A stretch of 33,622 nt of DNA from DIGJ01 sp036658435 (GCA_036658435.1 JAVXEO010000018.1:1-33622), one strand, 5' to 3'; shown: positions 1 to 8,761, counted from the first letter of the stretch. Notes: generated by a model not told the origin, from the sequence alone. Translations and numbers: made by a program.

Positions 1-53
1 AGAGCACACGGTTCATACCCGTGGTGTCGAGGGTTCAAATCCCCCTCCCGCTA
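1..53 (+). tRNA. tRNA-Met (CAT), elongator type, 3' part
   Basis: This is the 3' portion of a tRNA whose 5' end lies before the window. The anticodon stem CACGG/CCGTG encloses the loop TTCATAC, so the anticodon is CAT. The loop and stem resemble elongator tRNA-Met of Firmicutes; initiator tRNA and the TilS substrate tRNA-Ile2 normally have a CTCATAA loop. The T loop TTCAAAT is at 34-40, the 3' acceptor strand at 46-52, and A53 is the discriminator. CCA is not encoded. One T-stem pair (A30 with C44) is a mismatch. Identity is sure for CAT; Met rather than Ile2 is likely but the 5' half is missing. Confidence 0.85.
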
Positions 54-60
54 TTTTTAA

Positions 61-91
61 CCTCTTAGTGTAAACTAAGAGGTCTTTTTTT
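61..91 (+). terminator. Rho-independent terminator after tRNA-Met
   Basis: A perfect 9-bp inverted repeat (CCTCTTAGT at 61-69 and ACTAAGAGG at 74-82, four-base loop GTAA) is followed by a run of T. It ends the tRNA transcript and separates it from spoIIE. Confidence 0.9.
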
Positions 92-122
92 GTCAAAAAG
101 TTTTTGAAAAATACGTCCTTCC

Positions 123-156
123 TTCGACAAAGTTTCCAGGTGCAGAAAGCTATAAT
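123..156 (+). promoter_or_regulatory. spoIIE promoter with Spo0A-box-like site
   Basis: A consensus -10 TATAAT sits at 151-156. TCGACA at 124-129 is a 5/6 match to a -35 hexamer, but the spacer is 21 bp rather than 17. The same bases, read on the minus strand, give TGTCGAA (123-129), the Spo0A box consensus. In Bacillus subtilis the Spo0A-activated spoIIE and spoIIG promoters have the same long spacer with 0A boxes over the -35. A second, imperfect box TGTCAAA lies at 91-97. The elements are visible; control by Spo0A is inferred. Confidence 0.7.
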
Positions 157-189
157 AGGCAACGGAAACGGTAGAAAGGAAGGGGAAAA

Positions 190-2481
190 ATGAAAAAGTG
201 GAATAAAAGAATCATATTGGTGGTTTTTCTTGGATTTATAATGGGAAGAGCTGCTTTTTTCTCTATGAATCCAATTGGAATGGGATATTTTTTGGCGGTA
301 TGTGGACAAGGCACCAGCAAAGGAATGCTGGCACTTATGCTGCTCCTTGGCATGGCAACAAAGATGGATGGAGTCAGCGTTATAAAATATAGTCTGGTAC
401 TGGTTACACTTTCCATTATTGAACACTTACTTTGGAGGGAACATAAGATAAGAGAAGATTCGGTAAAGGCATGGATTGGAGCAGGGGTAACAACGGCACT
501 ATCTTTGACCAAAGCATTTTTATATAAAGACTATCTAAGTTATATCGCCCTTGCTTTTTTAGAAGGAATTCTTGTGTATATAGCGTATTTTCTTTTGAAA
601 AAAGGTTCTTCTTTTCTTTTATATCATAGAAAAAAGGAGTGCATGAACAATGAGGAACTTGTAAGTCTTGCTTTTATAATTGGTATTTTTGTATATTCCA
701 TACCAAACCTGGGGTTCTTATCCATCTCCTTTCCTTATGTAGCCGTTTTTTTCTTTGTCCTCTGTGCAGGATATAAATATGGACCGGGAGCCGGTGCCGT
801 AGCGGGAGCAATTTGTGGAATGGTGGTATCTTATAGCTATAGTGAGGTAACCTATATAGGAATATTGTGTATTCTGGGAATTTGCAGTGGGATGTTTCAA
901 GAAATTGGTAAAATGGGAGCGGGAATTGCCTTTGCTACAACGGGATTATCCCTGGGATACTTATATGAACCAAGTCTTATAAAAATGCAAGGCTTCCCTT
1001 CCTTGCTTCTTGCCGTTGTTTTATTTTTTTTAATTCCGGGTAAACTACTGGAATCTCCACAATGGGACAAAAAGGAAGAGGGCGATTATATGAAACAGAA
1101 ACTTCAGCTTATGACAAAGGAACGTTTTCGTGAATTTTCTGAATCATTGGAAAAATTATCCAAGTCCTTTCTGCACTATACAGAAAAGAAAAGCATATTA
1201 GGGTGTGACGATATGAATGGAATTTTTGAAGATATTTCAGAAAAATTTTGCAAAGAATGTGTTTATTGCAGTCATTGCTGGGAGGATAATTATGAAATGA
1301 CCTATGCCTTTGCACAGGATATTTTTGATATAGCAAAAAAAGAGGGACATGTAAAAACACAGGATGTTCCGGTCAACTTTCGAAGCCAGTGTGTATATGC
1401 AGATGCTTTTGTAAAAGAAACCAATAAAAGTCTGGAAATTGCCACGATTAATTTAAAATGGAGCAATAAATTAATGGAAAGCCGACAGGCAGTAGCCGGT
1501 CAACTGGATGAAATGGCAGGTATTGTAAAGGAATTTGCTTCTGATATTACCCAGATGAAGGAAGTGAAAAATTCTCAGGAGGAACAGATTCTGGAAAAAT
1601 TACGGATGCAGCATATAGAAGTTAAAAATCTGGTTATTATGGAAGATAAAAATGGCAGACTGGAAATTCATATGCAGGCAAAGGCAGGAAAGGGCCGCTA
1701 CATCACCATAAGAGAAGCTGCCTCAGGGCTAGGGCAGGTTTTGGGGAAAAAGGTAAAACCCGGGGAACAGATGAAAAATACAATACCGGAAGAATATACC
1801 GCCATGGTATTTCATGAAGACACCAAATATAAGGTGCTGACTGGGGTTGCCAGAGTAACCAAAGAGGGGGAAGACATTTCCGGAGATAATTTTTCTTTTC
1901 TGGAGCTAAATTCAGGAGAAATGGTTATGACGCTTTGTGATGGAATGGGTTCCGGAGAACTGGCAAATAAGGAGAGCAAATCCGTCATTGACTTAATTGA
2001 AGATTTTATGGAAGCCGGATTTAAAGAATCAGCCGCCATACATCTTATTAATTCTTTGTATGTTTTACAAACCGATGGAGGCTCTTTTTCAACCATTGAT
2101 ATGGGCATTATAAATTTGTTTAATGGAAATTGTAATTTTGTGAAAATGGGTGCAGCCGCCACCTTTTTGAAACGAAAGGAAAATGTAAAAGCCATCATGT
2201 CTTCCTCCCTGCCTGCGGGCATTTTCGGTGATAGTAAACTGGAAGGGAGTAAATGCAAAATAAAAGAGGGAGAATTCGTAATTATGATGACGGATGGAGT
2301 GGTAGACTGTTTTCCGGGGGAAGAGAAAGAAGAATGGATTATAACAGCGCTTCAGGAAATAACCAGCAATAATCCTAGAGAAATAGCCAATGGCATTTTA
2401 AAAAAGGCATTGGAGGCTGTGAAAGAAGAGGCGCCGGACGATATGACCGTAATTGTTGCAGGAATATGGGAAAAACCTTGA
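190..2481 (+). CDS. spoIIE: Stage II sporulation protein E (SpoIIE), PP2C-type phosphatase
   Basis: SpoIIE is a membrane phosphatase that dephosphorylates the anti-anti-sigma factor SpoIIAA in the forespore, releasing sigma F, and also takes part in the polar division. The 763-residue protein is slightly shorter than the B. subtilis one (827). Residues 1 to about 285 are a chain of hydrophobic segments (about ten membrane spans). A central cytoplasmic region contains a Cys cluster (C354, C357, C360, C363) followed by W364. The C-terminal PP2C domain shows DGMGSGE at D584 and MTDGVVD at D702, the metal-binding aspartates of the family. The ATG follows AAAGGAAGG at good spacing. It sits directly upstream of tilS-hpt-ftsH, as in many Firmicutes, and its promoter carries a Spo0A-like box. 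Confidence 0.96.
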   Translation: MKKWNKRIILVVFLGFIMGRAAFFSMNPIGMGYFLAVCGQGTSKGMLALMLLLGMATKMDGVSVIKYSLVLVTLSIIEHLLWREHKIREDSVKAWIGAGVTTALSLTKAFLYKDYLSYIALAFLEGILVYIAYFLLKKGSSFLLYHRKKECMNNEELVSLAFIIGIFVYSIPNLGFLSISFPYVAVFFFVLCAGYKYGPGAGAVAGAICGMVVSYSYSEVTYIGILCILGICSGMFQEIGKMGAGIAFATTGLSLGYLYEPSLIKMQGFPSLLLAVVLFFLIPGKLLESPQWDKKEEGDYMKQKLQLMTKERFREFSESLEKLSKSFLHYTEKKSILGCDDMNGIFEDISEKFCKECVYCSHCWEDNYEMTYAFAQDIFDIAKKEGHVKTQDVPVNFRSQCVYADAFVKETNKSLEIATINLKWSNKLMESRQAVAGQLDEMAGIVKEFASDITQMKEVKNSQEEQILEKLRMQHIEVKNLVIMEDKNGRLEIHMQAKAGKGRYITIREAASGLGQVLGKKVKPGEQMKNTIPEEYTAMVFHEDTKYKVLTGVARVTKEGEDISGDNFSFLELNSGEMVMTLCDGMGSGELANKESKSVIDLIEDFMEAGFKESAAIHLINSLYVLQTDGGSFSTIDMGIINLFNGNCNFVKMGAAATFLKRKENVKAIMSSSLPAGIFGDSKLEGSKCKIKEGEFVIMMTDGVVDCFPGEEKEEWIITALQEITSNNPREIANGILKKALEAVKEEAPDDMTVIVAGIWEKP

Positions 2482-2537
2482 AATCAGGAATGGAGAGGGT
2501 TACAATAGCTATAAAACAGTAAAAACAGGAGTTGAAC

Positions 2538-3929
2538 ATGGAACGCAAGGTGAGGGCTTATATACAAAAACAGAATATGCTGCAGGAAAACGATAAGGTA
2601 ATCTTGGGAATTTCCGGTGGAGCCGATTCTGTCTGTCTTTTTCTGGTAATGCTGGAATTAAAAAAAGAATACAATTTATCCTTTGTTCTGGTACATGTAA
2701 ACCATGGAGTTAGAGGAATGGAGGCAGATCGTGACCAGAAGTTTGTAGAAGCGCTGGGGGAAAGATATGGAATTAAAGTAAGAAGTTTTAAGAAAAAAAT
2801 GAAAGAATATGCAAAAGAAAATGGACTGAGCGAAGAAGAGGCAGGAAGAAAGCTACGATATGAATGCTTTCACCAGGTTTTGAAAGAAGAGTCTGCAACA
2901 AAAATTGCAGTGGCACATAATATGAATGATAATGCGGAAACCATGCTGTTTCATTTGGCAAGAGGAAGTGGAATGCGGGGACTTTGTGGAATTCCACCGA
3001 TGCGGGACAAAATCATTCGTCCTTTGCTATGCGTAAATCGTCAAGAAATCGAAGGGTATTTAAAAGAAAAAGGACAGATTTTTTGTGTGGATGCCACAAA
3101 TATGAAAGATGATTATGCAAGAAACCGCATTCGCCATGGAATTTTGCCGGTTATGGAAGAGGAAATTAACAAAAGAACCGTTGAAAATATGGGCAGGGCA
3201 GCGGGATTATTAAGAGAAGCCCAGGACTACATTGACAAAAATACAAAAATTGCATTAAAAACGATTGTTCATTTCGTGAATGGGCAATACTTACTCCAGG
3301 TGGAGTCTCTAAAGAAAGAAGAACCTATTATACAAAAAGAAGTGATTCGGAAGGTGATTTTGGACTACGCCGGAGAACTGAAAGATATCGATAACGGTCA
3401 TATTGAACAAATCCTGGGATTGCTGGAAATGGAATCCGGAAAGAAAATTCACTTGCCCTATGGATTGGAAGCACAAAGAGAGTATGAAAATATTCGCATA
3501 GGAAGTCCGCCACAGGAAGACGAATGTTATGAATTTATAATTTCGGAAGAAGGTATTTATGAAATACCGGGCACCAGTTGGAAACTGGGTATATCCATTG
3601 AAGAAAATCATGAAAAACTTGAGAAAATTCCGAAAAATGACTATACGAAATGGTTTGATTATGATAGAATAGGTCGAACTATATCCTTGCGAAACCGTCG
3701 TCAGGGTGATTGTTTTCAGGTAAATGAACAGGGTGGAATGAAAAAGTTAAAAGACTATTTTATAGATCGGAAGATTCCACGGGAAAAAAGAGACAGAATT
3801 CCGCTGTTGGCCCATGAAAGACACATTTTATGGATTATTGGAGAACGGTCAAGCGAAGGATATAAGATAACTAAAAATACAAAAACGATACTAAAGGTAA
3901 GACTAATTGGAGGAAAAGAAAATGAATGA
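2538..3929 (+). CDS. tilS: tRNA(Ile)-lysidine synthase TilS
   Basis: TilS uses ATP and lysine to convert C34 of tRNA-Ile2 (CAU) to lysidine, so that it reads AUA as isoleucine. The protein (463 residues from this start) begins with the N-type ATP pyrophosphatase fold; the PP-loop SGGADS is at residues 26-31. The catalytic domain is followed by a middle TilS domain and a C-terminal TilS domain that includes the LRNRRQGD segment. ATG 2538 is chosen over an in-frame TTG at 2532 because AGGAG (2527-2531) is six bases from the ATG and directly abuts the TTG. The 3' end overlaps hpt by 8 bp, which suggests translational coupling. It is essential in most bacteria. Confidence 0.95.
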   Translation: MERKVRAYIQKQNMLQENDKVILGISGGADSVCLFLVMLELKKEYNLSFVLVHVNHGVRGMEADRDQKFVEALGERYGIKVRSFKKKMKEYAKENGLSEEEAGRKLRYECFHQVLKEESATKIAVAHNMNDNAETMLFHLARGSGMRGLCGIPPMRDKIIRPLLCVNRQEIEGYLKEKGQIFCVDATNMKDDYARNRIRHGILPVMEEEINKRTVENMGRAAGLLREAQDYIDKNTKIALKTIVHFVNGQYLLQVESLKKEEPIIQKEVIRKVILDYAGELKDIDNGHIEQILGLLEMESGKKIHLPYGLEAQREYENIRIGSPPQEDECYEFIISEEGIYEIPGTSWKLGISIEENHEKLEKIPKNDYTKWFDYDRIGRTISLRNRRQGDCFQVNEQGGMKKLKDYFIDRKIPREKRDRIPLLAHERHILWIIGERSSEGYKITKNTKTILKVRLIGGKENE

Positions 3930-4443
3930 AAAAATTAGAGTTATGATTTCAGAAGAAGAAGTTGACAAAAGAATTGCTGAATTAGGAGCTCAGATTAGTA
4001 AGGATTACGAAGGAAAAACCGTTCATTTGATTTGCATTTTAAAGGGAAGCGTGTTCTTTACCTGTGAACTTGCAAAGCATATTACTCCCACCGTAACCAT
4101 GGATTTTATGTCCGTTTCCAGCTATGGAAATGCACAGGAAAGCACAGGAAGGGTTAAAATTGTTAAGGATTTAGACGAACATATTGAAGATAAGGATGTT
4201 TTAGTAATCGAGGATATTATTGATTCTGGAAGAACACTGGAATATTTACTGGATATGTTAAATGCAAGAAAACCAAAGAGTATTAAGTTATGTACCTTAT
4301 TAGACAAACCGGATCGCAGAGTTACCGACGTAAAAGTGGATTATACCGGATTTGAAATACCGGATGAATTTGTAGTGGGTTACGGACTGGATTTTGCCCA
4401 GGAATTAAGAAATCTTCCATATATCGGTGTGGTGGAACAATAA
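3922..4443 (+). CDS. hpt: Hypoxanthine phosphoribosyltransferase
   Basis: This cytosolic purine-salvage enzyme transfers the phosphoribosyl group of PRPP to hypoxanthine or guanine, giving IMP or GMP. The 173-residue length is typical. The PRPP-binding motif VLVIEDIIDSGRT is at about residues 93-105 with the paired acidic residues E97/D98. The ILKGSVFF segment is the usual PPi loop. ATG 3922 is preceded by GGAGGA (3909-3914); an in-frame TTG at 3907 precedes this site and is unlikely. It starts inside the last codons of tilS and is followed 15 bp later by ftsH, the standard tilS-hpt-ftsH order of Firmicutes. Confidence 0.96.
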   Translation: MNEKIRVMISEEEVDKRIAELGAQISKDYEGKTVHLICILKGSVFFTCELAKHITPTVTMDFMSVSSYGNAQESTGRVKIVKDLDEHIEDKDVLVIEDIIDSGRTLEYLLDMLNARKPKSIKLCTLLDKPDRRVTDVKVDYTGFEIPDEFVVGYGLDFAQELRNLPYIGVVEQ

Positions 4444-4458
4444 AGGAGGCTTTTATAA

Positions 4459-6306
4459 TTGAAAAAACAAATGAAAGGATTAGGGTTTTATTTCCTAATC
4501 CTCGCTATTATTATAGCGGCAATGTATTTCTCGGGAAATACGTCGGCTACATCCCGCAGTGGATATAATCATGCATCGTTTCTGAAAGATATCCAGGAAA
4601 ATGCAGCCAATATAACCAAAATACAGATTTATCCAAATGAAGAAGTACCAACGGGTGAAGTGGTTATAACCTACAAGAATGAGGAAAAAGCCAGCTTGTA
4701 TGTTGCTAATGTAACATCGGTGGAACAAGAGCTGCAGGCAGCAGGGATTGCAGATTATGAAATGAAAGATATTAGTAAACCCAGCTGGTTTCTAACAACA
4801 TTACTGCCCTATGTTTTTATTTTTCTTGCTGTGATTCTTTTATTTTCCCTTATGTCAAACCAAGGAGGGGGCGGCGGAAATTCAAAAGTTATGAATTTTG
4901 GAAAGAGCCGGGCGAGAATGTCGACGGATGAAAATAAGAACACCACCTTCAAAAATGTGGCAGGGCTTCAAGAGGAAAAGGAAGCACTGGAAGAAATCGT
5001 AGATTTCTTAAAGACACCCAATAAATTTGTGAAAGTGGGAGCACGAATACCAAAAGGGGTATTGCTGGAAGGGCATCCGGGTACCGGAAAAACCTTACTT
5101 GCAAAGGCAGTAGCCGGGGAAGCCGGAGTTCCATTTTTTAGTATTTCCGGTTCGGATTTTGTAGAAATGTTTGTTGGTGTCGGTGCATCCCGAGTAAGGG
5201 ATTTATTTGCAGAAGCCAAGAAAAATTCACCTTGTATTATATTTATTGATGAAATTGATGCGGTTGCCAGACGTAGAGGAACCGGTCTTGGGGGCGGTCA
5301 CGATGAAAGAGAACAGACATTGAACCAATTACTGGTGGAGATGGATGGATTTGGTGTGAACGAAGGAATTATAGTTATGGCAGCCACAAACCGGGTAGAT
5401 ATATTAGACCCGGCTATTTTAAGACCGGGACGTTTTGACCGAAGAGTTACCGTGGGACATCCGGATGCAAAGGGAAGAGAAGAAATCTTACTGGTGCATG
5501 CAAAGAATAAGCCATTGGGTGAGGATGTAGACCTAAAACAGGTTGCTCAGACAACGGTAGGATTTACCGGTGCAGATTTAGAAAATCTTTTGAATGAAGC
5601 AGCCATTGCAGCAGCCAAAGAAGACCGTTCCTTTATCCTACAGGAAGATATTAAGAAATCTTTTATAAAAATAGGAATTGGACCGGAAAAAAGAAGCCGG
5701 GTTGTTTCTGAAAAAGATAAAAAGATTACGGCATATCATGAAGCAGGGCATGCACTTTTATTCCACCTACTTCCGGATATCGGACCGGTTTATACCGTTT
5801 CTGTTATTCCTACAGGACATGGAGCCGCAGGATATACCATGCCATTGCCGGAAAAAGATGAAATGCATCTGACCAAGAAAAAAATGCTGCAGGATATTAT
5901 GGCAACACTGGGAGGAAGAATTGCAGAGGCATTGATTTTTGATGATATTACAACCGGGGCTTCTCAGGATATTAAGCAGGCGTCCAAATCAGCCAGAGAT
6001 ATGGTGACCAAATACGGATTTTCCGAAAATGTAGGTATGGTAAGTTATGCAAGCGATGACGATGAAGTTTTTATTGGAAGAGACTTAGGGCATACCAGAG
6101 CTTACAGTGAAAATATGGCAAAAATCATTGATCAGGAAGTGAAGAGTATCATTGATGACTGTTATGTAAAGGCGAAGAAACTTTTGATGGATAATATAGA
6201 AACGCTTCATAGCTGCGCCCGCCTTTTAATCGAAAAGGATCGGATTTCAAAAGAGGAGTTTGAAAGCCTATTTCAAAAAAATAGTGAGGAAAGCCTGGAA
6301 TTTTAG
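4459..6306 (+). CDS. ftsH: ATP-dependent zinc metalloprotease FtsH
   Basis: FtsH is a hexameric membrane AAA+ protease that extracts and degrades damaged membrane proteins and some short-lived regulators. The 615 residues show a first membrane span (about 8-25), an external domain, a second span (about 112-133), a Gly-rich linker, the AAA domain with Walker A at about 205-212, Walker B IIFIDEID, the second region of homology ending RPGRFDRR, and the zinc motif HEAGH starting at H427; the Asp of TTGASQD would be the third zinc ligand. The start is TTG: AAAGGAGG lies about nine bases upstream, while the next ATG (4471) is too far from it. Walker A reads GHPGTGKT instead of the usual GPPGTGKT. 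Confidence 0.96.
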   Translation: MKKQMKGLGFYFLILAIIIAAMYFSGNTSATSRSGYNHASFLKDIQENAANITKIQIYPNEEVPTGEVVITYKNEEKASLYVANVTSVEQELQAAGIADYEMKDISKPSWFLTTLLPYVFIFLAVILLFSLMSNQGGGGGNSKVMNFGKSRARMSTDENKNTTFKNVAGLQEEKEALEEIVDFLKTPNKFVKVGARIPKGVLLEGHPGTGKTLLAKAVAGEAGVPFFSISGSDFVEMFVGVGASRVRDLFAEAKKNSPCIIFIDEIDAVARRRGTGLGGGHDEREQTLNQLLVEMDGFGVNEGIIVMAATNRVDILDPAILRPGRFDRRVTVGHPDAKGREEILLVHAKNKPLGEDVDLKQVAQTTVGFTGADLENLLNEAAIAAAKEDRSFILQEDIKKSFIKIGIGPEKRSRVVSEKDKKITAYHEAGHALLFHLLPDIGPVYTVSVIPTGHGAAGYTMPLPEKDEMHLTKKKMLQDIMATLGGRIAEALIFDDITTGASQDIKQASKSARDMVTKYGFSENVGMVSYASDDDEVFIGRDLGHTRAYSENMAKIIDQEVKSIIDDCYVKAKKLLMDNIETLHSCARLLIEKDRISKEEFESLFQKNSEESLEF

Positions 6307-6411
6307 GAAAAAATAAAGGGAAACTTACCCTTCACTAAAATTTAGGATGCAAAGTATACAAAAAATAAAAAAGAATTTCTTAAAGTTTGTGCACACTTAA
6401 TTGACCGGAGA

Positions 6412-6420
6412 TGTTATACT
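6412..6420 (+). promoter_or_regulatory. Possible extended -10 promoter
   Basis: TGTTATACT (6412-6420) matches an extended -10 element; there is no good -35 at 17 bp. Transcription from it would start near 6427 and run into the terminator at 6495-6526, giving a leaderless RNA of about 100 nt with no ORF of its own. The stretch 6307-6597 between ftsH and the glycosidase holds no protein gene that I can support. Confidence 0.4.
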
Positions 6421-6494
6421 AATAAACGTAAACCCCAATACATTATATAGTTTTTGCTACACCCCATAAGTAACAAAAATACCTTCTCCAAAAA

Positions 6495-6526
6495 GGGAGC
6501 AGCGTTCGGATGCTGCTCTCTTTTTA
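6495..6526 (+). terminator. Rho-independent terminator upstream of glycosidase
   Basis: GGGAGCAGC (6495-6503) pairs with GCTGCTCTC (6512-6520), including one G-T pair, around an eight-base loop. TTTTT follows at 6521-6525. It can end ftsH read-through or the short transcript starting near 6427. Confidence 0.85.
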
Positions 6527-6535
6527 TGTGCAGAA

Positions 6536-6565
6536 TTAACATAGACAAGTGTTACAACGTATGCT
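6536..6565 (+). promoter_or_regulatory. Promoter of the glycosidase gene
   Basis: TTAACA (6536-6541) and TATGCT (6560-6565) are separated by 18 bp, just after the upstream terminator and about 30 bp before the start codon at 6598. An alternative extended -10, TGCTATTAT, overlaps it (6562-6570). Confidence 0.55.
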
Positions 6566-6597
6566 ATTATGCAAAGAGACTGAAAGGAGAAAATAAG

Positions 6598-8697
6598 ATG
6601 GATTTTAGTAGGTTAAGTGAATATGAAAAAGTTCACATATACACAGACAGTGTGGTTCCTATCATTGATCAGGAAGCTTTGTTTAGTGACGGAACGGAAG
6701 AATACCGTGTTCCTCAGGAACCGGAAAAAAATGAAATTGTAAAATTACGTCTGCGTACCGGAAAAGAAAATGTTGAGCATGCGTATTTGATCATAGATGA
6801 TGAACCCTTATTAATGAAAAAAAGATACAGTGATGAATATTTTGACTATTACGAAGCGGAACATCAGCTTTATGATACAAGAGTGGAGTATTATTTCGCA
6901 ATTATGGCAGGGGAAGTTGTCTGTTATTACAATGCCAGAGGTGTTGCAGAAGAAAAGGACGAATCCTCCAACTTTTTTATTTATCCGGGATTTAAGACAC
7001 CGGACTGGGCAAAAGGTGCCGTGTTTTATCAAATATTTGTGGATCGGTTTTATAATGGAGATCCAAGCAATGATGTGGAAGATAGAGAATATCAATATAT
7101 TGGAGAACCCGTTTCCAAGGTAAAAGACTGGGAAAAATATCCGGCGCAAATGGGAGTCCGGGAATTTTATGGAGGAGATTTACAGGGTGTTTTAGATAAA
7201 CTGGATTATATTCAAAATCTTGGTGTTGAAGTATTATACCTAAATCCAATTTTCGTTTCTCCCTCTAACCATAAGTATGATATTCAGGACTACGATTACG
7301 TAGACCCTCATTATGGAAAAATCGTTAAGGATGAGGGAAAATGTCTTGATGAGAATGCAAAAGATAATAAAGGAGCTTCCCGCTACATCTGTAGAGTGAC
7401 GCATAAGGAGAACTTAGAAGCCAGCAATGAATTTTTTGCTGAATTTGTGGAAGAAGTTCACAGAAGAGGAATGAAAATAATTCTGGATGGCGTTTTTAAC
7501 CATTGTGGCTCCTTTAACAAATGGCTGGATCGAGAACAGATCTATGAATTTCAGGAAGGTTATGAAAAAGGAGCTTTTGTAGACGAAGCCAGTCCTTATA
7601 AGAATTATTTTCATTTTTCAAAAGAGGAATGGCCGGAAAATTCAAATTATGATGGCTGGTGGGGACATGACACCCTTCCAAAACTTAATTTTGAAGAGTC
7701 AAAGGAGTTGTTTGAAGATATCCTGCGAATTGGGAAGAAATGGGTATCCGAACCCTATAACGTAGACGGCTGGCGTCTGGACGTTGCAGCAGATTTAGGA
7801 CACAGCAGGGAGTACAATCATTATTTCTGGAAAAAGTTCAGGGAAACCGTAAAAAAAGCAAACCCCAATGCCATTATATTAGCAGAACACTATGGAGATG
7901 CAGAATCCTGGCTTAGAGGAGATGAATGGGATACCATTATGAACTACGATGCCTTTATGGAACCAATTACCTGGTTCCTAACCGGGTTAGAAAAGCATAG
8001 CGATGAATATAATGGTGAATTAATTGGAAATGCAGATTGTTTTTTTGAAGGTATGGCATATCATATGTCCAGATTCAACAGTCAATCCCTGGAAGTGGCA
8101 ATGAATGAACTGTCAAACCACGATCATTCTCGATTTCTCACAAGAACCAGTGGGAAAGTGGGGAGAGTGAATACAAAGGGACCGGAAGCGGCAAATGAGG
8201 GAATAAAAATTGAAATTATGCGTCAGGCTGTAGTTATGCAAATGACCTGGCCGGGAGCCCCTACCATATATTATGGAGACGAAGCCGGTGTTTGCGGCTG
8301 GACGGATCCGGATAACCGAAGAACCTTTCCCTGGGGAAAAGAAAACAAAGAACTTCAGGAACTTCATAAGAAGCTCATTGCCATTCATAACAGTTATCTC
8401 TCGCTAAAGAGGGGCTCTATTATATTTCTTCATGGAGAAAGAGAGGTTATAAGTTATGGAAGAACTTATAAAGGGGAGAAATTTTTAGTTGCCGTAAATC
8501 GGAGTGAGCAGGAAAAACAAGTAAGTATACCAATTTGGAGAACTGGATTTACAGACCATGAAACCATGGTATCCTTGATTGCCACAAACGCAGCAGGATA
8601 TAAGGAAAATGCAGTGATTCATCATAGCAAAGGAGGTACGCTTAACCTGACACTAGAGCCGCTTTCTTCTGTAATTATGAAGAATATAAGCTTTTAA
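6598..8697 (+). CDS. GH13 alpha-glycosidase (neopullulanase/cyclomaltodextrinase type)
   Basis: This retaining alpha-glucan hydrolase most likely acts on alpha-1,4 (and perhaps alpha-1,6) links in maltooligosaccharides, cyclodextrins or pullulan fragments. There is no signal peptide, so it should work in the cytoplasm on imported or stored glucans. The 699-residue protein has an N-terminal beta domain like CBM34 (about 1-125), a GH13 barrel beginning near WAKGAVFYQIFVDRF, and a C-terminal beta domain. The catalytic set is present: DGWRLD with nucleophile D395, acid/base E430 in ILAEHYGD, and D509 in SNHDHSR. The start is ATG 6598 with AAAGGAG at 6583-6589; the frame stays open to 6454, but that upstream part crosses the terminator and promoter. 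It stands alone, with no sugar transporter beside it. The exact substrate cannot be read from sequence. Confidence 0.88.
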   Translation: MDFSRLSEYEKVHIYTDSVVPIIDQEALFSDGTEEYRVPQEPEKNEIVKLRLRTGKENVEHAYLIIDDEPLLMKKRYSDEYFDYYEAEHQLYDTRVEYYFAIMAGEVVCYYNARGVAEEKDESSNFFIYPGFKTPDWAKGAVFYQIFVDRFYNGDPSNDVEDREYQYIGEPVSKVKDWEKYPAQMGVREFYGGDLQGVLDKLDYIQNLGVEVLYLNPIFVSPSNHKYDIQDYDYVDPHYGKIVKDEGKCLDENAKDNKGASRYICRVTHKENLEASNEFFAEFVEEVHRRGMKIILDGVFNHCGSFNKWLDREQIYEFQEGYEKGAFVDEASPYKNYFHFSKEEWPENSNYDGWWGHDTLPKLNFEESKELFEDILRIGKKWVSEPYNVDGWRLDVAADLGHSREYNHYFWKKFRETVKKANPNAIILAEHYGDAESWLRGDEWDTIMNYDAFMEPITWFLTGLEKHSDEYNGELIGNADCFFEGMAYHMSRFNSQSLEVAMNELSNHDHSRFLTRTSGKVGRVNTKGPEAANEGIKIEIMRQAVVMQMTWPGAPTIYYGDEAGVCGWTDPDNRRTFPWGKENKELQELHKKLIAIHNSYLSLKRGSIIFLHGEREVISYGRTYKGEKFLVAVNRSEQEKQVSIPIWRTGFTDHETMVSLIATNAAGYKENAVIHHSKGGTLNLTLEPLSSVIMKNISF

Positions 8698-8761
8698 GGA
8701 TAAACCGTTACCAGCATGAGAGGAAATCGCTTTAAAATAGCGACCAGGGGTGGAGAGAATC

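Noticed and set aside
6454..6597. N-terminal extension of the glycosidase frame
   Set aside because: It runs through a terminator and a promoter and lacks a ribosome site; the ATG at 6598 with AAAGGAG is clearly better.
8727..8743. Small inverted repeat TCGCT/AGCGA before the diguanylate cyclase gene
   Set aside because: Only five pairs and no T run; too weak to call a terminator or a riboswitch.
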